Part shown: positions 1 to 12,900 of the stretch, piece after piece
Layout: every line of letters starts with the position of its first letter
How positions within the stretch are numbered: position 1 is the first letter of the stretch
Source: Limonium bicolor
Taxonomy: Eukaryota > Streptophyta > Magnoliopsida > Caryophyllales > Plumbaginaceae
Assembly (NCBI GenBank): GCA_023374045.1
Contig: CM041779.1
Coordinates: 266,610,131-266,674,130 of the forward strand
DNA: 64,000 nt
Reading direction: 5' to 3'
Notes under the pieces: generated by a model
Database searches by the model: none
Seen by the model: only the letters and a program-made list of their open reading frames with translations
Told to the model about the DNA's origin: nothing
Position numbers and translations under genes: made by a program

Positions 1-399
1 CGGAAATTCTATTCTCTTATACACAAGATCCTTCATTCATTGCTATGAAATGCGGTTAACACTGTTTAGATGGAAACCGTCTCCGGAATTCCCAGTTTTC
101 GGGATCTACCGTATGACAGGTTCTCCGTACTCTAAAGGTATTTAATAGCAGCCAGATCGGGTATTCCCGAGTAAGAGTGGACTTCCATCTCTCTGGCATT
201 CTTTCCCAAGTTATAAAACAGGGATTGTGGAGGGCGGGAGGGATACTGTAGGTTCCCAGTATTCACTGGTAGTTCCTATCTAGCGTATCTCTCACGCTAT
301 CACTCAACCCTTAACCCAAAGTACTTAAATCCTAACTCGGTATTTCCTAAGCTCGGTAATTCAGTCATCAGAGCGATACTTCGCTCTGATACCACTTTT
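1..399 (-). other. LARD interior, 5'-leader end only (partial copy)
   Basis: Matches 9567-9963 almost base for base, so at least one more unit extends left of the window. It ends with the PBS and a five-base spacer before the LTR. It is non-coding and contains short perfect hairpins, for example at 157-170 and 282-298. Confidence 0.9.
383..394 (-). other. Primer binding site, tRNA-iMet type (LARD copy 1)
   Basis: The minus strand reads TGGTATCAGAGC, the usual plant iMet primer complement, five bases from the LTR end. Its CAGAGC half lies in the 5' arm of a perfect 10-bp stem with a 4-base loop at 367-390. Confidence 0.9.
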
Positions 400-488
400 T
401 GTAACACCCCAACCACCACCGTACACTTAATCATCAAACCGCAGCGGAATCTCAACTCATCACATTACTTAATTCAATGGTGTTACAC

Positions 489-518
489 GCCGTTAACCAC
501 CCACGTGGCTAACAAGGC
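489..518 (-). other. Conserved U5 hairpin (LARD copy 1)
   Basis: Sense-strand arms GTTAGCCAC and GTGGTTAAC close a 4-base loop, inside an outer GCC/GGC clamp with a TT bulge. The same 30-base structure occurs in elements 2, 3 and 4 with compensating base changes. Confidence 0.8.
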
Positions 519-775
519 TAATACATGTACATTGTATCGGTCTGATGGACTAGATTCCGAGCAACTACACAATACAAACCTTATTCCATTTCCAACATTA
601 TATACATACGTTCCCACTGTACCGAGTATTATAAACTGGTGCCGACAACAATATCGGTCTTACTACACCTACTGTATAAATATACTTAAATGATTACCCA
701 TGTACGACTACTACCCGTCCTACTCTCGAACGGCTTCCAGCACTTCGTACCTGAAATAGGAAAAGAAGAGAAAGG

Positions 776-843
776 GTGGCCCCCAAGGGGCTCAGCACCT
801 TTGCTGGTATGGTAATCCCGCAGCCCACATGCTACCGGGCCAC
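776..843 (-). other. Conserved double-hairpin island in LTR (LARD copy 1)
   Basis: In sense order: a CCCGGTAG/GGGCTGC block, then CATACCAGCA...TGCTGAG, then GCCCC-TT-GGGGGC. Counterparts with changed stems occur in the LTRs of elements 2, 3 and 4. Function unknown; the position fits the R/U5 leader RNA. Confidence 0.65.
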
Positions 844-2331
844 GCACGACTAATTGTCGTCTTAGCATGCAGTTGATCATGTTTAAATCATGCATACAAA
901 CCATTAACATATCACACATAATATTTCGCCTCAATGGGCTCAACCAATAACCAACACATCCACACTTAACCAACCATCCAATGATTCCTTTAACCCTAGA
1001 GTGGCTCTCCTCCAAAACGGAGCTACTTCCTTAACAGACGACATGTACCCATTAATCGGGTTATCCTTAAACGCCTCTTGTCACAACCTGGGATTCATTT
1101 ACATGATCCACACATTCCATATCCTACCACATACTCATTCCGCACATAACAAACATAACAACACTTTCCTTGTTTCGACGTACAGATGATGACATCGCAT
1201 CCATTTAAACATCCAATATATATATACCCTAGCATAGCACCATAACATTACATAACACCATGAAATCGGTTCTCACAAGGAACCTTCCACCATAGTTAGT
1301 ATACCATGTGAGCCTAGGGGTTTTTGCCAATCCCATGTTAAGCTCGTTACCAACCTCGTTACCGTCCGGTTATATAGAACGGTTAACTTATACCCAAGGT
1401 GAGTCGGATATAGTAATCCCAAGCACACCGAAATAACATACGTATGCCCCTGTGGCCCGACGTGAGTCAGTAACTAGCTTTGGATAAGCTAAGGGAAGGT
1501 AGAAACCAAATTGGAATACCACCTATACATACACCAAGAGAGCCGAACCGGATAAGATAACGACTCCCGTCCATCACACGCGTGGCCGGAACAACCGGAC
1601 TCCTCACCCCCCATTAGTACATACACACTTATAAATAAGTAGTTAGGGATCCATTATGGAGCCTACCACATCCACACACCATACGGTATCATAACCGAGT
1701 TAAGCACACAAGGGAGGTTCACACACTTGCATACAACAACAATATCCAACTAACTCACACATAGCCGTGGTTAGCACGTTCCTAAGGTTTGGGCCGTCAA
1801 CTCCGAATACCGATCACTCATGGTTCCTAGTTTTGGTTAGCTAAGGTTTAACACATACTTGAGGTTAAATGGTATCGGAGACCAAATTCGCCACATAAAT
1901 GAATTACTATAAACTCATTACATGTTTTAATCTTACAAGGTGGCAAACACTCAAGAAAACATATTGGCATACAAGCCGGTGTAATCCGGTAGGACGCAGG
2001 TTGCAAGAAAACCATACCTGTCACCGGAGTCCACTTTACCACGTCCACTTATGTTCCTCGAGCAATTCTCGAACAACTGTTGACATGACATGTTCTTTTA
2101 TTAACATTGGGGTAACATGTTTGTTTTAAAGTCTAATGCTTATAACTTTCCCCGTTAACTTGGTTAAATAACTTTACATTTTAACTTGTTTTACTTTCAC
2201 ATTTTATTACAACCTTTCACCCACTTAATCACCATTAAAACTCACTTATCATGTCCTTAACAACCTTATAACATCATTACCTACCAATCCCTATCATCAC
2301 ATAACATTTCATAACCTGAAACCATGTTTTT

Positions 2332-2592
2332 GGTCCGACCGACCCACCGTCCGACCCACAGCTGGGTCGGTCCATTACAGAACCCTTTTACTTCCTTATA
2401 ATCATGCCCGTCCGACCCACGTCCGACTCACTCGACTGGGTCGGACCATGTGCGAACATTTTCTTCCTTTGAAACTTGACCGACCGACCCATGTCCGACC
2501 CACCCTTTTGGGTCGGACCATTACCGAACACATTCCTAACATCTTACAGAGGCTCGACCGACCCAAAACTGGGTCGGACCCCTGGGTCGGTC
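2332..2592. repeat. CCGACCCA/TGGGTCGG palindrome cluster (LARD LTR 1)
   Basis: A GC-rich block in an AT-rich LTR, with many inverted copies of TCCGACCCA and TGGGTCGGAC that can form several alternative hairpins. It is shared with element 2. Confidence 0.85.
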
Positions 2593-4982
2593 GCCTTCTA
2601 AACTTACCCAAACTTTACCAATTCTTCACCAAACTTCTCCTAAGGCCTCTTAATGTTTCCTAACAACATTTGGTAACCTTATATCCACATACAACATCCA
2701 CTAAACTCATCTTCTAACTCCTTAAACCTTTACTTATTTCCTTGAAAAATTCCTTAAAACTTTCAACATTTGTACTAGGTTCCTAAATGGTGTTTCTCAC
2801 CTATTAGAACTACTATCCCAAAACACTTTCTTCTCATCTTAACATCATCTCTTAAGCATTATTTTCTTACTAACTAAATCTCCTTTTTACATCATACCTA
2901 AACATCACTTGTTCCTTGAACACAACCTTACCTAAACCTTAAACAACTCCTCCAAGACTTTAATACATTCACAAAACACATTGAATTCCTAGAACTTCCA
3001 AGATAACACCTAAATCCTTGCATCACTCTAAATCACCTTAACACATGTTTTCTTCTCAAGTAAACATTTATTCACCTTAACACTTCCTAGTTCACCAAAA
3101 CCACTTAAAACACTTAGAACTTCTCACACATTTTTCCAAATTTGGCCATAGCTTCTCCTGTATATACTCACATCCAAACACTTAGGTTTTTACCTTATTT
3201 CATTCAAAACACCTAAAATCCATCAAACGCATTTTTATACACAAACTTCACACATTAAGCACTACATCACAATATAGTGCATAACTTAAATTGCTTAGCA
3301 CTTAGGCCCTTAAATAACATGGCTCTTAGGCCCTTAAATTGCATAACCTTAAACACTGAATTTCCCACATAAATAATGCCTTTGACCTGCAAATACATAC
3401 ACCAAAACATATGTTCTTTTACTAGTCTCCTTGAGAACATTTTACTAGGTCACTCACCATTGGCTCCTTAGGTATTTTATCAAGCAAATCAAGCTCATTT
3501 TCCTAAGGCATTTAAACCACATTGAGATAGTTTGTTTACCTCTTTCCTCACAAACTTCTTTCTTGTTTCCTTGTAAAACCGGTGGGGTATTTGGTTGTTT
3601 GTCAACTTCTAAACATTATACAAACAACATAATGAGTATTCAAGCTTTAAGCTCCATCTCATTGTAAACCCTAGGTTTACATTATTTCAAAGCATTAATG
3701 TAGTTGTTTTACCTTAATCTTTGGAGGGTGTTTGAATATCTATGAAGAGAGGACTCCACCTAGTCCTTGAAAGATTCAAATGGAGCTAGAACAAGGCAAC
3801 ACAAGGAGCTCCATTAATGAATATTTTCGGTCACACAAAAACATGGAGGAAACTTGATTTTTCTTAGAGATTCCTTACCTAGGAGCAAAGGAGATCAATA
3901 ATATGTGGAAAGACAAGCTCAAGCTCCATCAATGGTGGAACTCCATGGCACCGAAATGGTGATCTTCAAATTTTGAAGATAGAAATGAAGAGCTTGATGA
4001 GGGAAGAGAATGGTGGTGTTTGTTTTTGATTTGGTTAAGTGAGCTAGGTTTTACATGTGGTCAAAGGTGGACTTCCATGGTGGTGGTGCTGTTTTAACGT
4101 GAGAACAGAGAAGAAGAGAAGTGTGGAGCCGTGTGAACAAGGGAGGAAATGAGAGAATGAGATAGAATTTGCTTTTAAGAGATATTTGTAACTTATAAAG
4201 CAAATAGTACTTTACTTAAAGTTTTACTTTACTTATTTGATTTCTTTTACAACTTGGTGACTCACTACTACAAAACCGGCCACCATTATGCCTAGGAGGG
4301 TATACTAGTCTTTGTTGACCAATTTAATTACTTATAACATTATATGTTACAAACTAGCTTATAAAAGTTACTATTCACAAACTAAGGCACATAGAAGTGA
4401 AATTTTGATTTCCCACTAATATGGCCACCCAAATGTGATACTAATAGTACACATGTTAATTAAAGAGTAATGATGGACATTTAGCCATTCAAAACTCATT
4501 TACAAGACAATTTTTCAAAAACGTGCTTTAAGACTCCTTAAAGCACATTTTGTGTTTTAACTTGTTTTCAAGCTTGGTTTTCTTTAGTAATTGATTTAAT
4601 ATGTTCATTAACATATAAATAAGGTATAGGTATGACCATTAGGTCTTATACACATTCATCCCAAGCTTAGAGCACATTTTTGCTCATATTGACTTTAAGG
4701 TATTTATTTGTGTTTTGTTTGGTTTCATTGTCTTCCAAAGCTTCCTAAGGACTTATTTAGCCTTATTAAATCATAATTGAATATTATTTAGTCTTGGTAG
4801 GCTCTTTGGGTCCTAACCAAGTTCACTCATAGCTTAGAGCATGTTTTTGCTCAAACTGTGTCTTAGTGCTTTATTGCACTTTACTATGTTTTAAATTGTC
4901 CACTGATGTTTCTAAGGCACTTTTAGCCTTTATATAACATAGTTTGATATTTAAACTACATATCAAGGTTTGGGGTATTTCA

Positions 4983-5000
4983 ATCTACCCCCCTTAAAAG
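4983..5000 (-). other. Polypurine tract 1 (LARD copy A)
   Basis: The minus strand reads CTTTTAAGGGGGGTAGAT and directly abuts the TGAAATACC LTR start, as a plus-strand primer should. Confidence 0.85.
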
Positions 5001-5103
5001 AACTTCGTCCTCGAAGTTCACATTTCCTTGCATCATTGGACTAGAATACGGGAATTACTTATAGCCACAAAACTTCCATTACCAACCATTTCACATCCAA
5101 CCT

Positions 5104-5300
5104 CGGACTTAATGGTCCGGGCAACATATCCACCTTATACATAAAATATCATATTCACATGGTAACCTCGGACTCAATGGTCCGGGTACCTTCACCACAC
5201 TTGCACCCATACATATCCCTCAGACTCTTAGGTCTGGGTGACAAACCACATTTAGACTCATAGGTCTATGTAACGCAACACATTTAGACTCATAGGTCTT
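5104..5300 (-). repeat. Tandem short-hairpin array in LARD 3' UTR (copy A)
   Basis: Successive 16-base palindromes with the same architecture but different stems: 5104-5119 and 5169-5184 (CGGAC/GTCCG), 5221-5236 (CAGAC/GTCTG), 5253-5268 (TAGAC/GTCTA), and a near copy at 5285-5300. Element 2 has an equivalent string at 33320-33447. Confidence 0.8.
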
Positions 5301-6378
5301 GATAGCACACACTTTAGGAGATCAAAGTCAAATAACCCTTATCACCCATACCAAACAACATGTCATAGCATGTATATCAAACAGAAATACCTTTTCCATC
5401 TCTCCATGGGCTCAAGTCCCATGTTGAGTACATATACACTGTGATCCCGCAGAACCCGGTCGCGATGGACACTTTCTGGTCCCCGTTCCTTTGGGAGATC
5501 AAAACATTCACTTAATTTTCAACATATGTACTTCTCATGTCACCGGTCCGAAGACAAAGGCTCATACGTCCTCAGCTCGTGAGCAAGTACTACAAAAATA
5601 TTCTTTACTAGGTTAAGTATAAGAAAATCTTTTATTCAAAATATTAATCGATTGTTTGAAAACACCAATTGAAGATCCTTTTGAAAGCACCACCCAACTC
5701 CAAGTCCAATTTATGCTCTTGTATCTTTCTTAATATAGTTATTTATGACCACTTACGGGGAGCTTCAAGAGTCATCCAACCCTGATGTGATCAGCATCAG
5801 TGTTGAACTATCTTTCCACCCCAATTTGTGTTCGGCTTCCTTGATCTCATGATAATCAAGTTTCACCTCCCACTTCTTTTTCAACCAACAACTAATTCAA
5901 GCATATCCCATTTTCTATCTTTAAATCCTTCTAGTCATAATCATTATATCTCCAAGGGATAGAACTCCGTCTATCAATCATCACCCAAATCCAACTTAAT
6001 TCAAGTTACCTAGGGAATTTAATTCTCACTAGGTTCTATGTCGGTCTCATAACCCTTCATAAATCACAACATTGTATATATACATATATCTTTTATCAAA
6101 ATACATACATGGTTTACATTTATGCACCGTCGGGGTTTTAGTTCCCCGGGAGTTTCTTTACTCCCTTCCATTGTACTCTCACACACCACTGTTAACAAGA
6201 TAACACACTTCCCACAATGGTATTCACATCTTCTGTGCGCAATTACCACAATTTAACCACAAATAAATGCGTATGTTTATATAACACACGCGCCAACCAT
6301 CCTAACAATTTATTTTTTGTGCCATGCACACATAATTCACGTACACTTGTACGGTAAAACACACTAAGTGGTTTTGCG

Positions 6379-6398
6379 CTCTACCCCCCTTAAAAGGG
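6379..6398 (-). other. Second polypurine tract (LARD copy A)
   Basis: Repeats the CTACCCCCCTTAAAAG core of tract 1, about 1.4 kb further from the LTR. Elements 2 and 4 have a second tract at the matching place, just downstream of pol. Confidence 0.7.
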
Positions 6399-9300
6399 AT
6401 TACGCCCACGTAATCAATCACTAACCTTGGCTTAAAATGTTCTGCCGTGTGAAGTGTTTTAACCTCCACGCGGTCTATTACACAATGAATTCTGATTAGA
6501 GGATCTTAACCATATTAGCGGTTTAGTTCCTAAACCAAGAATTCGCATTGGAGTTGTAACTCATAACCGGTTTCGGTCCTGGCCTGTAAGGCTTCTAGGC
6601 ATTGATGACTAGCCATCCATTCGTATTCACAACGTATACCCGGTACCTGACGCATGGGCTCACTGGCTCTGTTGCGCAACCCTGATAATTATAGAGCTGG
6701 TTTGCCCCATTCGTTACTGTTAATGTATTGAACATCTCCAATGTATTACCCTTATCTAGGTAACAATGGTTTCTCAACCGACGCATGGTATCTCTTACCC
6801 TGAGCGAATTCGGTGAGTTTCACGATTTTCCATCCACTTCTCCAATAGCTTACCGCGTAAACTACTATGTAATTCACAATGATTGACTTACTTCTACCGA
6901 CTTACTGTCGGTTGAGATTGAGCTACTACCTAATGTGTAGTGCTCTCTCAGTTATTTCCCACACCTGGGGTATATCTCATACCGACCTTTGGTATTTAGT
7001 GTTACTGTAGTTATTTACTGTTAATCATGTCTCCACCTTTGGTTTTGTACATGTATTCTTTCATTCCTGCGGCCTTGCATTACCTATGCATCGGCCATTA
7101 TAACATTATTCCTCCACAATTACCATGCTTCTGATTCCTAGCTATCCCACTTGATCATTACTGCGCAAGTGCAATACCAAAACACTCAGTCATACAGAGT
7201 GCAGAGGCGTAAACTCTTGACAGTAAATCTCTCATGCGATTGCGATAGGAATTTACACTGTGTTTTCCCGAAATTCTCACCACATAATACTTGTCACCGG
7301 CTTACTGCTTGGTTCGTTTGCTATCACTTACTGTTGTACCCCCACTGGGGTTAACTCATAACTCTGCTCACTCACCATTTTATCATCTAACCATACTCAT
7401 ACAACGGTCGCTTATTGCGCACCGTGTCCTTACTCATTATATAACATCAACTTATACCGCATCCGCTATTATATTAGCTTCCGCCATTACCCTGGGTTTA
7501 TCTGGCCACTTATTTGGCTGATTTTTGAATATACTACTATTTTTCCCTTGAGCGTTGTTCGCTACACATTTAGCTTCACACACCTATGGTGATTGCTATC
7601 GACTTATCACACTTCCTGGCTACACAACTGGTACAAACATTTCCTTTCGTATTATTCTTATTCAAATCATCCTGGGGTAACAACAACGTGGTCCATCCTC
7701 CACATATTTCTTGAACTTGATTCACATAACTACCGCTCCTGCGGTCTCACAATATCGAGAGGTATTCCCACTCTTAATGCAGTGGTTCGTTTACCACTGT
7801 ATTCACTTATACCACATAAACTTCTATAATCAATCGAATTTATATAACATATCTTGCTTATGGCTTATAAGCCTTGTTTGCCTTGAGCTGGGCTCATTGT
7901 AGGCTGTCCACACATGTACTTCTCTGTACAATATTACATGTTTAGAGGTTGTAGTGGGCTCCATGACAAGGTCGTTGCATTCCGTTTCCTTTCATGGAAT
8001 GCCCCTTTAGGTTTGTCAGTCCGTCTCCTGGCAATTTATGTCTAAACTGGGTGTTAGTTTCAACCCTTGTGTTTCTGTCATGCATTTCATTCAACAATTT
8101 TTTTGATGCGAACACCCCTCAAGGATTGCTCCTGGGTGTTGTTATGTTATGCCGTTACATTTGGCTCACACTTATTGGTACATTCCGTTAGCTACGCCTT
8201 TCGCGTTCTTTACTGGTTATTATCTTCTTCTGTGAAGATTAACATTTCCTGGTAGTGTAGGTACTTATTCTGGGAATTTATCCGTTCATTGCACATTAAT
8301 GTGTCCACATTAGGCATCTGCTTGCCATGTACAGGCTGGGTCACCATTCCAGCTATAATGTTTATCCCTAAGGATCCTTAAGACATATGTGGTGTCTTTA
8401 CATAACAGTTTGTGCCCATCGCACTTCCTAACTCTTAAACATTTCCTTGAGAGGAATTCACTAATCCTTTTAGTCTCGTTAACTTAACTGAGTTCCTTAG
8501 CTTCAACTATTCCTTGTAATCCTTAGCTCTTGCTTGATTTATACTGCTGACCGTAGACGGAGTCGACTACTTCCCGTGTTTCAGACTCTTCTCGTATACA
8601 TATATGGGGTATCATACTGATACATTACTACTTACCCAACTAACCTATAAGTAGGTCTGTCAGGCCCACATGCTCCTATCGGAGTGCGGTCGTCCCACAA
8701 CACAGTTAGTACACTTGTAGTGTCCGTCACACGCCTAGGTGAAGTATCCTGTTGTCAACTCCCTTATATTGTCCCGTGACAATATTCATTCCTTGCTTCC
8801 CGAACTTAATCGGGGAAGGTTTATCCACTGTTGTATCCTTGTCAATTGCCCCTGGTTTCACTGGTTTGGTTTAAAAGAAGGTTGGAAAGAAGTGTTGGTT
8901 TGGAAGAAAATCTGGTTTTGAAAAGAAAGGGTTTGAATAAATTTGGGTTTGAAAGAAAATTTCCATGGTTTCACAACATCTTCTTACCTTAGGCAAGTCT
9001 AGCTTCTTGCTGACTGGTGTGTTTCCAATTACAGAGGTTAGGCTGTTAAGCCCTTCCATGGTTATAATGTTCACACTTAACTTCGTGGTACTTTACTAAG
9101 TACTCTGTAGTGGTTATAAATTTTCCCGAATAGCCCTGTTATAGCAGCACTTGCTATGGCAAGTGCGCCATGCTAACTGGCTATCGGTTTAACACATACC
9201 AGTTGTGGTATTATTTTTACCCATACTGTCATCAGTGGCCTTGTTGGCCCTCACTGATCTTACTGTCTTGATACTAATTTCTCTAGGTGACTTCTCACTG

Positions 9301-9946
9301 TCTTCACATAATAATCATTAACTAGGGTGTTTCCCATTCTGGGAGACCCCTTTTTCTTAGTATTGTATTCTCTTGTAGCCCATTCCACGTATTTGGGCAC
9401 TACGTTGTAGTCCCCTTGCCGGTTGGTACACCGTGGGTGTGTTATTTATTAACTGTGGTCCCGTAGACACTCGTCTCGGTTTTCACTAATCCACTTCTTG
9501 CCTGTTGCACGGTAGGTGCGTTGCAAGCTGGTCATTCTCGACTGCTCTGCATGTCGACCCAGGTTGCCGGAAATTCTATTCTCTTATACACAAGATCCTT
9601 CATTCATTGCTATGAAATGCGGTTAACACTGTTTAGATGGAAACCGTCTCCGGAATTCCCAGTTTTCGGGATCTACCGTATGACAGGTTCTCCGTACTCT
9701 AAAGGTATTTAATAGCAGCCAGATCGGGTATTCCCGAGTAAGAGTGGACTTCCATCTCTCTGGCATTCTTTCCCAAGTTATAAAACAGGGATTGTGGAGG
9801 GCGGGAGGGATACTGTAGGTTCCCAGTATTCACTGGTAGTTCCTATCTAGCGTATCTCTCACGCTATCACTCAACTCAACCCAAATACTTAAATCCTAAC
9901 TCGGTATTTCCTAAGCTCGGTAATTCAGTCATCAGAGCGATACTTC

Positions 9947-9958
9947 GCTCTGATACCA
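9947..9958 (-). other. Primer binding site (LARD copy A)
   Basis: TGGTATCAGAGC on the minus strand, five bases from LTR 2. It overlaps the 10-bp hairpin at 9931-9954. Confidence 0.9.
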
Positions 9959-9963
9959 CTTTT

Positions 9964-12900
9964 TGTAACACCCCAACCACCACCGTACACTTAATCATCA
10001 AACCGCAGCGGAAATCTCAACTCATCACATTACTTAATTCAATGGTGTTACACGCCGTTAACCACCCACGTGGCTAACAAGGCTAATACATGTACATTGT
10101 ATCGGTCTGATGGACTAGATTCCGAGCAACTACACAATACAAACCTTATTCCATTTCCAACATTTATTATATACATACGTTCCCACTGTACCGAGTATTA
10201 TAAACTGGTGCCGACAACAATATCGGTCTTACTACACCTACTGTATAAATATACTTAAATGATTACCCATGTACGACTACTACCCGTCCTACTCTCGAAC
10301 GGCTTCCAGCACTTCGTACCTGAAATAGGAAAAGAAGAGAAAGGGTGGCCCCCAAGGGGCTCAGCACCTTTGCTGGTATGGTAATCCCGCAGCCCACATG
10401 CTACCGGGCCACGCACGACTAATTGTCGTCTTAGCATGCAGTTGATCATGTTTAAATCATGCATACAAACCATTAACATATCACACATAATATTTCGCCT
10501 CAATGGGCTCAACCAATAACCAACACATCCACACTTAACCAACCATCCAATGATTCCTTTAACCCTAGAGTGGCTCTCCTCCAAAACGGAGCTACTTCCT
10601 TAACAGACGACATGTACCCATTAATCGGGTTATCCTTAAACGCCTCTTGTCACAACCTGGGATTCATTTACATGATCCACACATTCCATATCCTACCACA
10701 TACTCATTCCGCACATAACAAACATAACAACACTTTCCTTGTTTCGACGTACAGATGATGACATCGCATCCATTTAAACATCCATATATATATACCCTAG
10801 CATAGCACCATAACATTACATAACACCATGAAATCGGTTCTCACAAGGAACCTTCCACCATAGTTAGTATACCATGTGAGCCTAGGGGTTTTTGCCAATC
10901 CCATGTTAAGCTCGTTACCAACCTCGTTACCGTCCGGTTATATAGAACGGTTAACTTATACCCAAGGTGAGTCGGATATAGTACCAACACACCGAAATAA
11001 CATACGTATGCCCCTGTGGCCCGACGTGAGTCAGTAACTAGCTTTGGATAAGCTAAGGGAAGGTAGAAACCAAATTGGAATACCACCTATACATACACCA
11101 AGAGAGCCGAACCGGATAAGATAACGACTCCCGTCCATCACACGCGTGGCCGGAACAACCGGACTCCTCACCCCCCATTAGTACATACACACTTATAAAT
11201 AAGTAGTTAGGGATCCATTATGGAGCCTACCACATCCACACACCATACGGTATCATAACCGAGTTAAGCACACAAGGGAGGTTCACACACTTGCATACAA
11301 CAACAATATCCAACTAACTCACACATAGCCGTGGTTAGCACGTTCCTAAGGTTTGGGCCGTCAACTCCGAATACCGATCACTCAGTGTTCCTAGTTTTGG
11401 TTAGCTAAGGTTTAACACATACTTGAGGTTAAATGGTATCGGAGACCAAATTCGCCACATAAATGAATTACTATAAACTCATTACATGTTTTAATCTTAC
11501 AAGGTGGCAAACACTCAAGAAAACATATTGGCATACAGCCGGTGTAATCCGGTAGGAAGTCAGACACATAAGAAACCATACCTGTCACCGGAGTCCACTT
11601 TACCACGTCCACTTATGTTCCTCGAGCAATTCTCGAACAACTGTTGACATGACATGTTCTTTTATTAACATTGGGGTAACATGTTTGTTTTAAAGTCTAA
11701 TGCTTATAACTTTCCCCTTAACTTGGTTAAATAACTTTACATTTTAACTTGTTTTACTTTCACATTTTATTACAACCTTTCACCCACTTAATCACCATTA
11801 AAACTCACTTATCATGTCCTTAACAACCTTATAACATCATTACCTACCAATCCCTATCATCACATAACATTTCATAACCTGAAACCATGTTTTTGGTCCG
11901 ACCGACCCACCGTCCGACCCACAGCTGGGTCGGTCCATTACAGAACCCTTTTACTTCCTTATAATCATGCCCGTCCGACCCACGTCCGACTCACTCGACT
12001 GGGTCGGACCATGTGCGAACATTTTCTTCCTTTGAAACTTGACCGACCGACCCATGTCCGACCCACCCTTTTGGGTCGGACCATTACCGAACACATTCCT
12101 AACATCTTACAGAGGCTCGACCGACCCAAAACTGGGTCGGACCCCTGGGTCGGTCGCCTTCTAAACTTACCCAAACTTTACCAATTCTTCACCAAACTTC
12201 TCCTAAGGCCTCTTAATGTTTCCTAACAACATTTGGTAACCTTATATCCACATACAACATCCACTAAACTCATCTTCTAACTCCTTAAACCTTTACTTAT
12301 TTCCTTGTAAAAATTCCTTAACACTTTCAACATTTGTACTAGGTTCCTAAATGGTGTTTCTCACCTATTATAACTACTATCCCAAAACACTTTCTTCTCA
12401 TCTTAACATCATCTCTTAAGCATTATTTTCTTACTAACTAAATCTCCTTTTTACATCATACCTAAACATCACTTGTTCCTTGAACACCAACCTTACCTAA
12501 ACCTTAAACAACTCCTCCAAGACTTTAATACATTCACAAACACACATTGAATTCCTAGAACTTCCAAGATAACACCTAAATCCTTGCATCACTCTAAGTC
12601 ACCTTAACACATGTTTTCTTCTCAAGTAAACATTTATTCACCTATAACACTTCCTAGTTCACCAAAACCACTTAAACACTTAGAACTTCTCACACATTTT
12701 TCCAAATTTGGCCATAGCTTCTCCTGTATATACTCACATCCAAACACTTAGGTTTTTACCTTATTTCATTCAAAACACCTAAATCCATCAAACGCATTTT
12801 TATACCAAACTTCACACATTAAGCACTACATCACAATATAGTGCATAACTTAAATGCTTAGCACTTAGGCCCTTAAATAACATGGCTCTTAGGCCCTTAA

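Larger units (their letters stand above)
400..4982 (-). repeat. LARD LTR, copy 1
   Basis: 4583 bp, TG...CA on either strand. In sense (minus) order it contains a cluster of CCGACCCA/TGGGTCGG palindromes (2332-2592), a two-hairpin island (about 776-843) and a U5 hairpin (489-518). Two direct copies of a 'CTTAGGCCCTTAAAT' block lie near 3300-3345. The LTR is clearly related to that of element 2. Small ORFs in it are conserved only because the copies are identical. Confidence 0.9.
4983..9963 (-). mobile_element. LARD interior, complete copy A (non-coding)
   Basis: 4981 bp between LTR 1 and LTR 2. In sense order it runs from the PBS (9947-9958) to an LTR-adjacent polypurine tract (4983-5000), with a second polypurine tract at 6379-6398. 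No gag, protease, RT or integrase similarity is visible in any frame; the longest ORFs are under 90 codons. It is dense in short perfect hairpins, for example 6896-6912, 7780-7799, 8768-8783 and 9147-9166. Confidence 0.85.

Noticed and set aside
686..1015. A 109-codon minus-strand ORF, identical at 10255-10584 and 19832-20161
   Set aside because: It lies in the LTR across the hairpin island, has no recognisable domain, and its conservation only reflects the near-identity of the three LTR copies.
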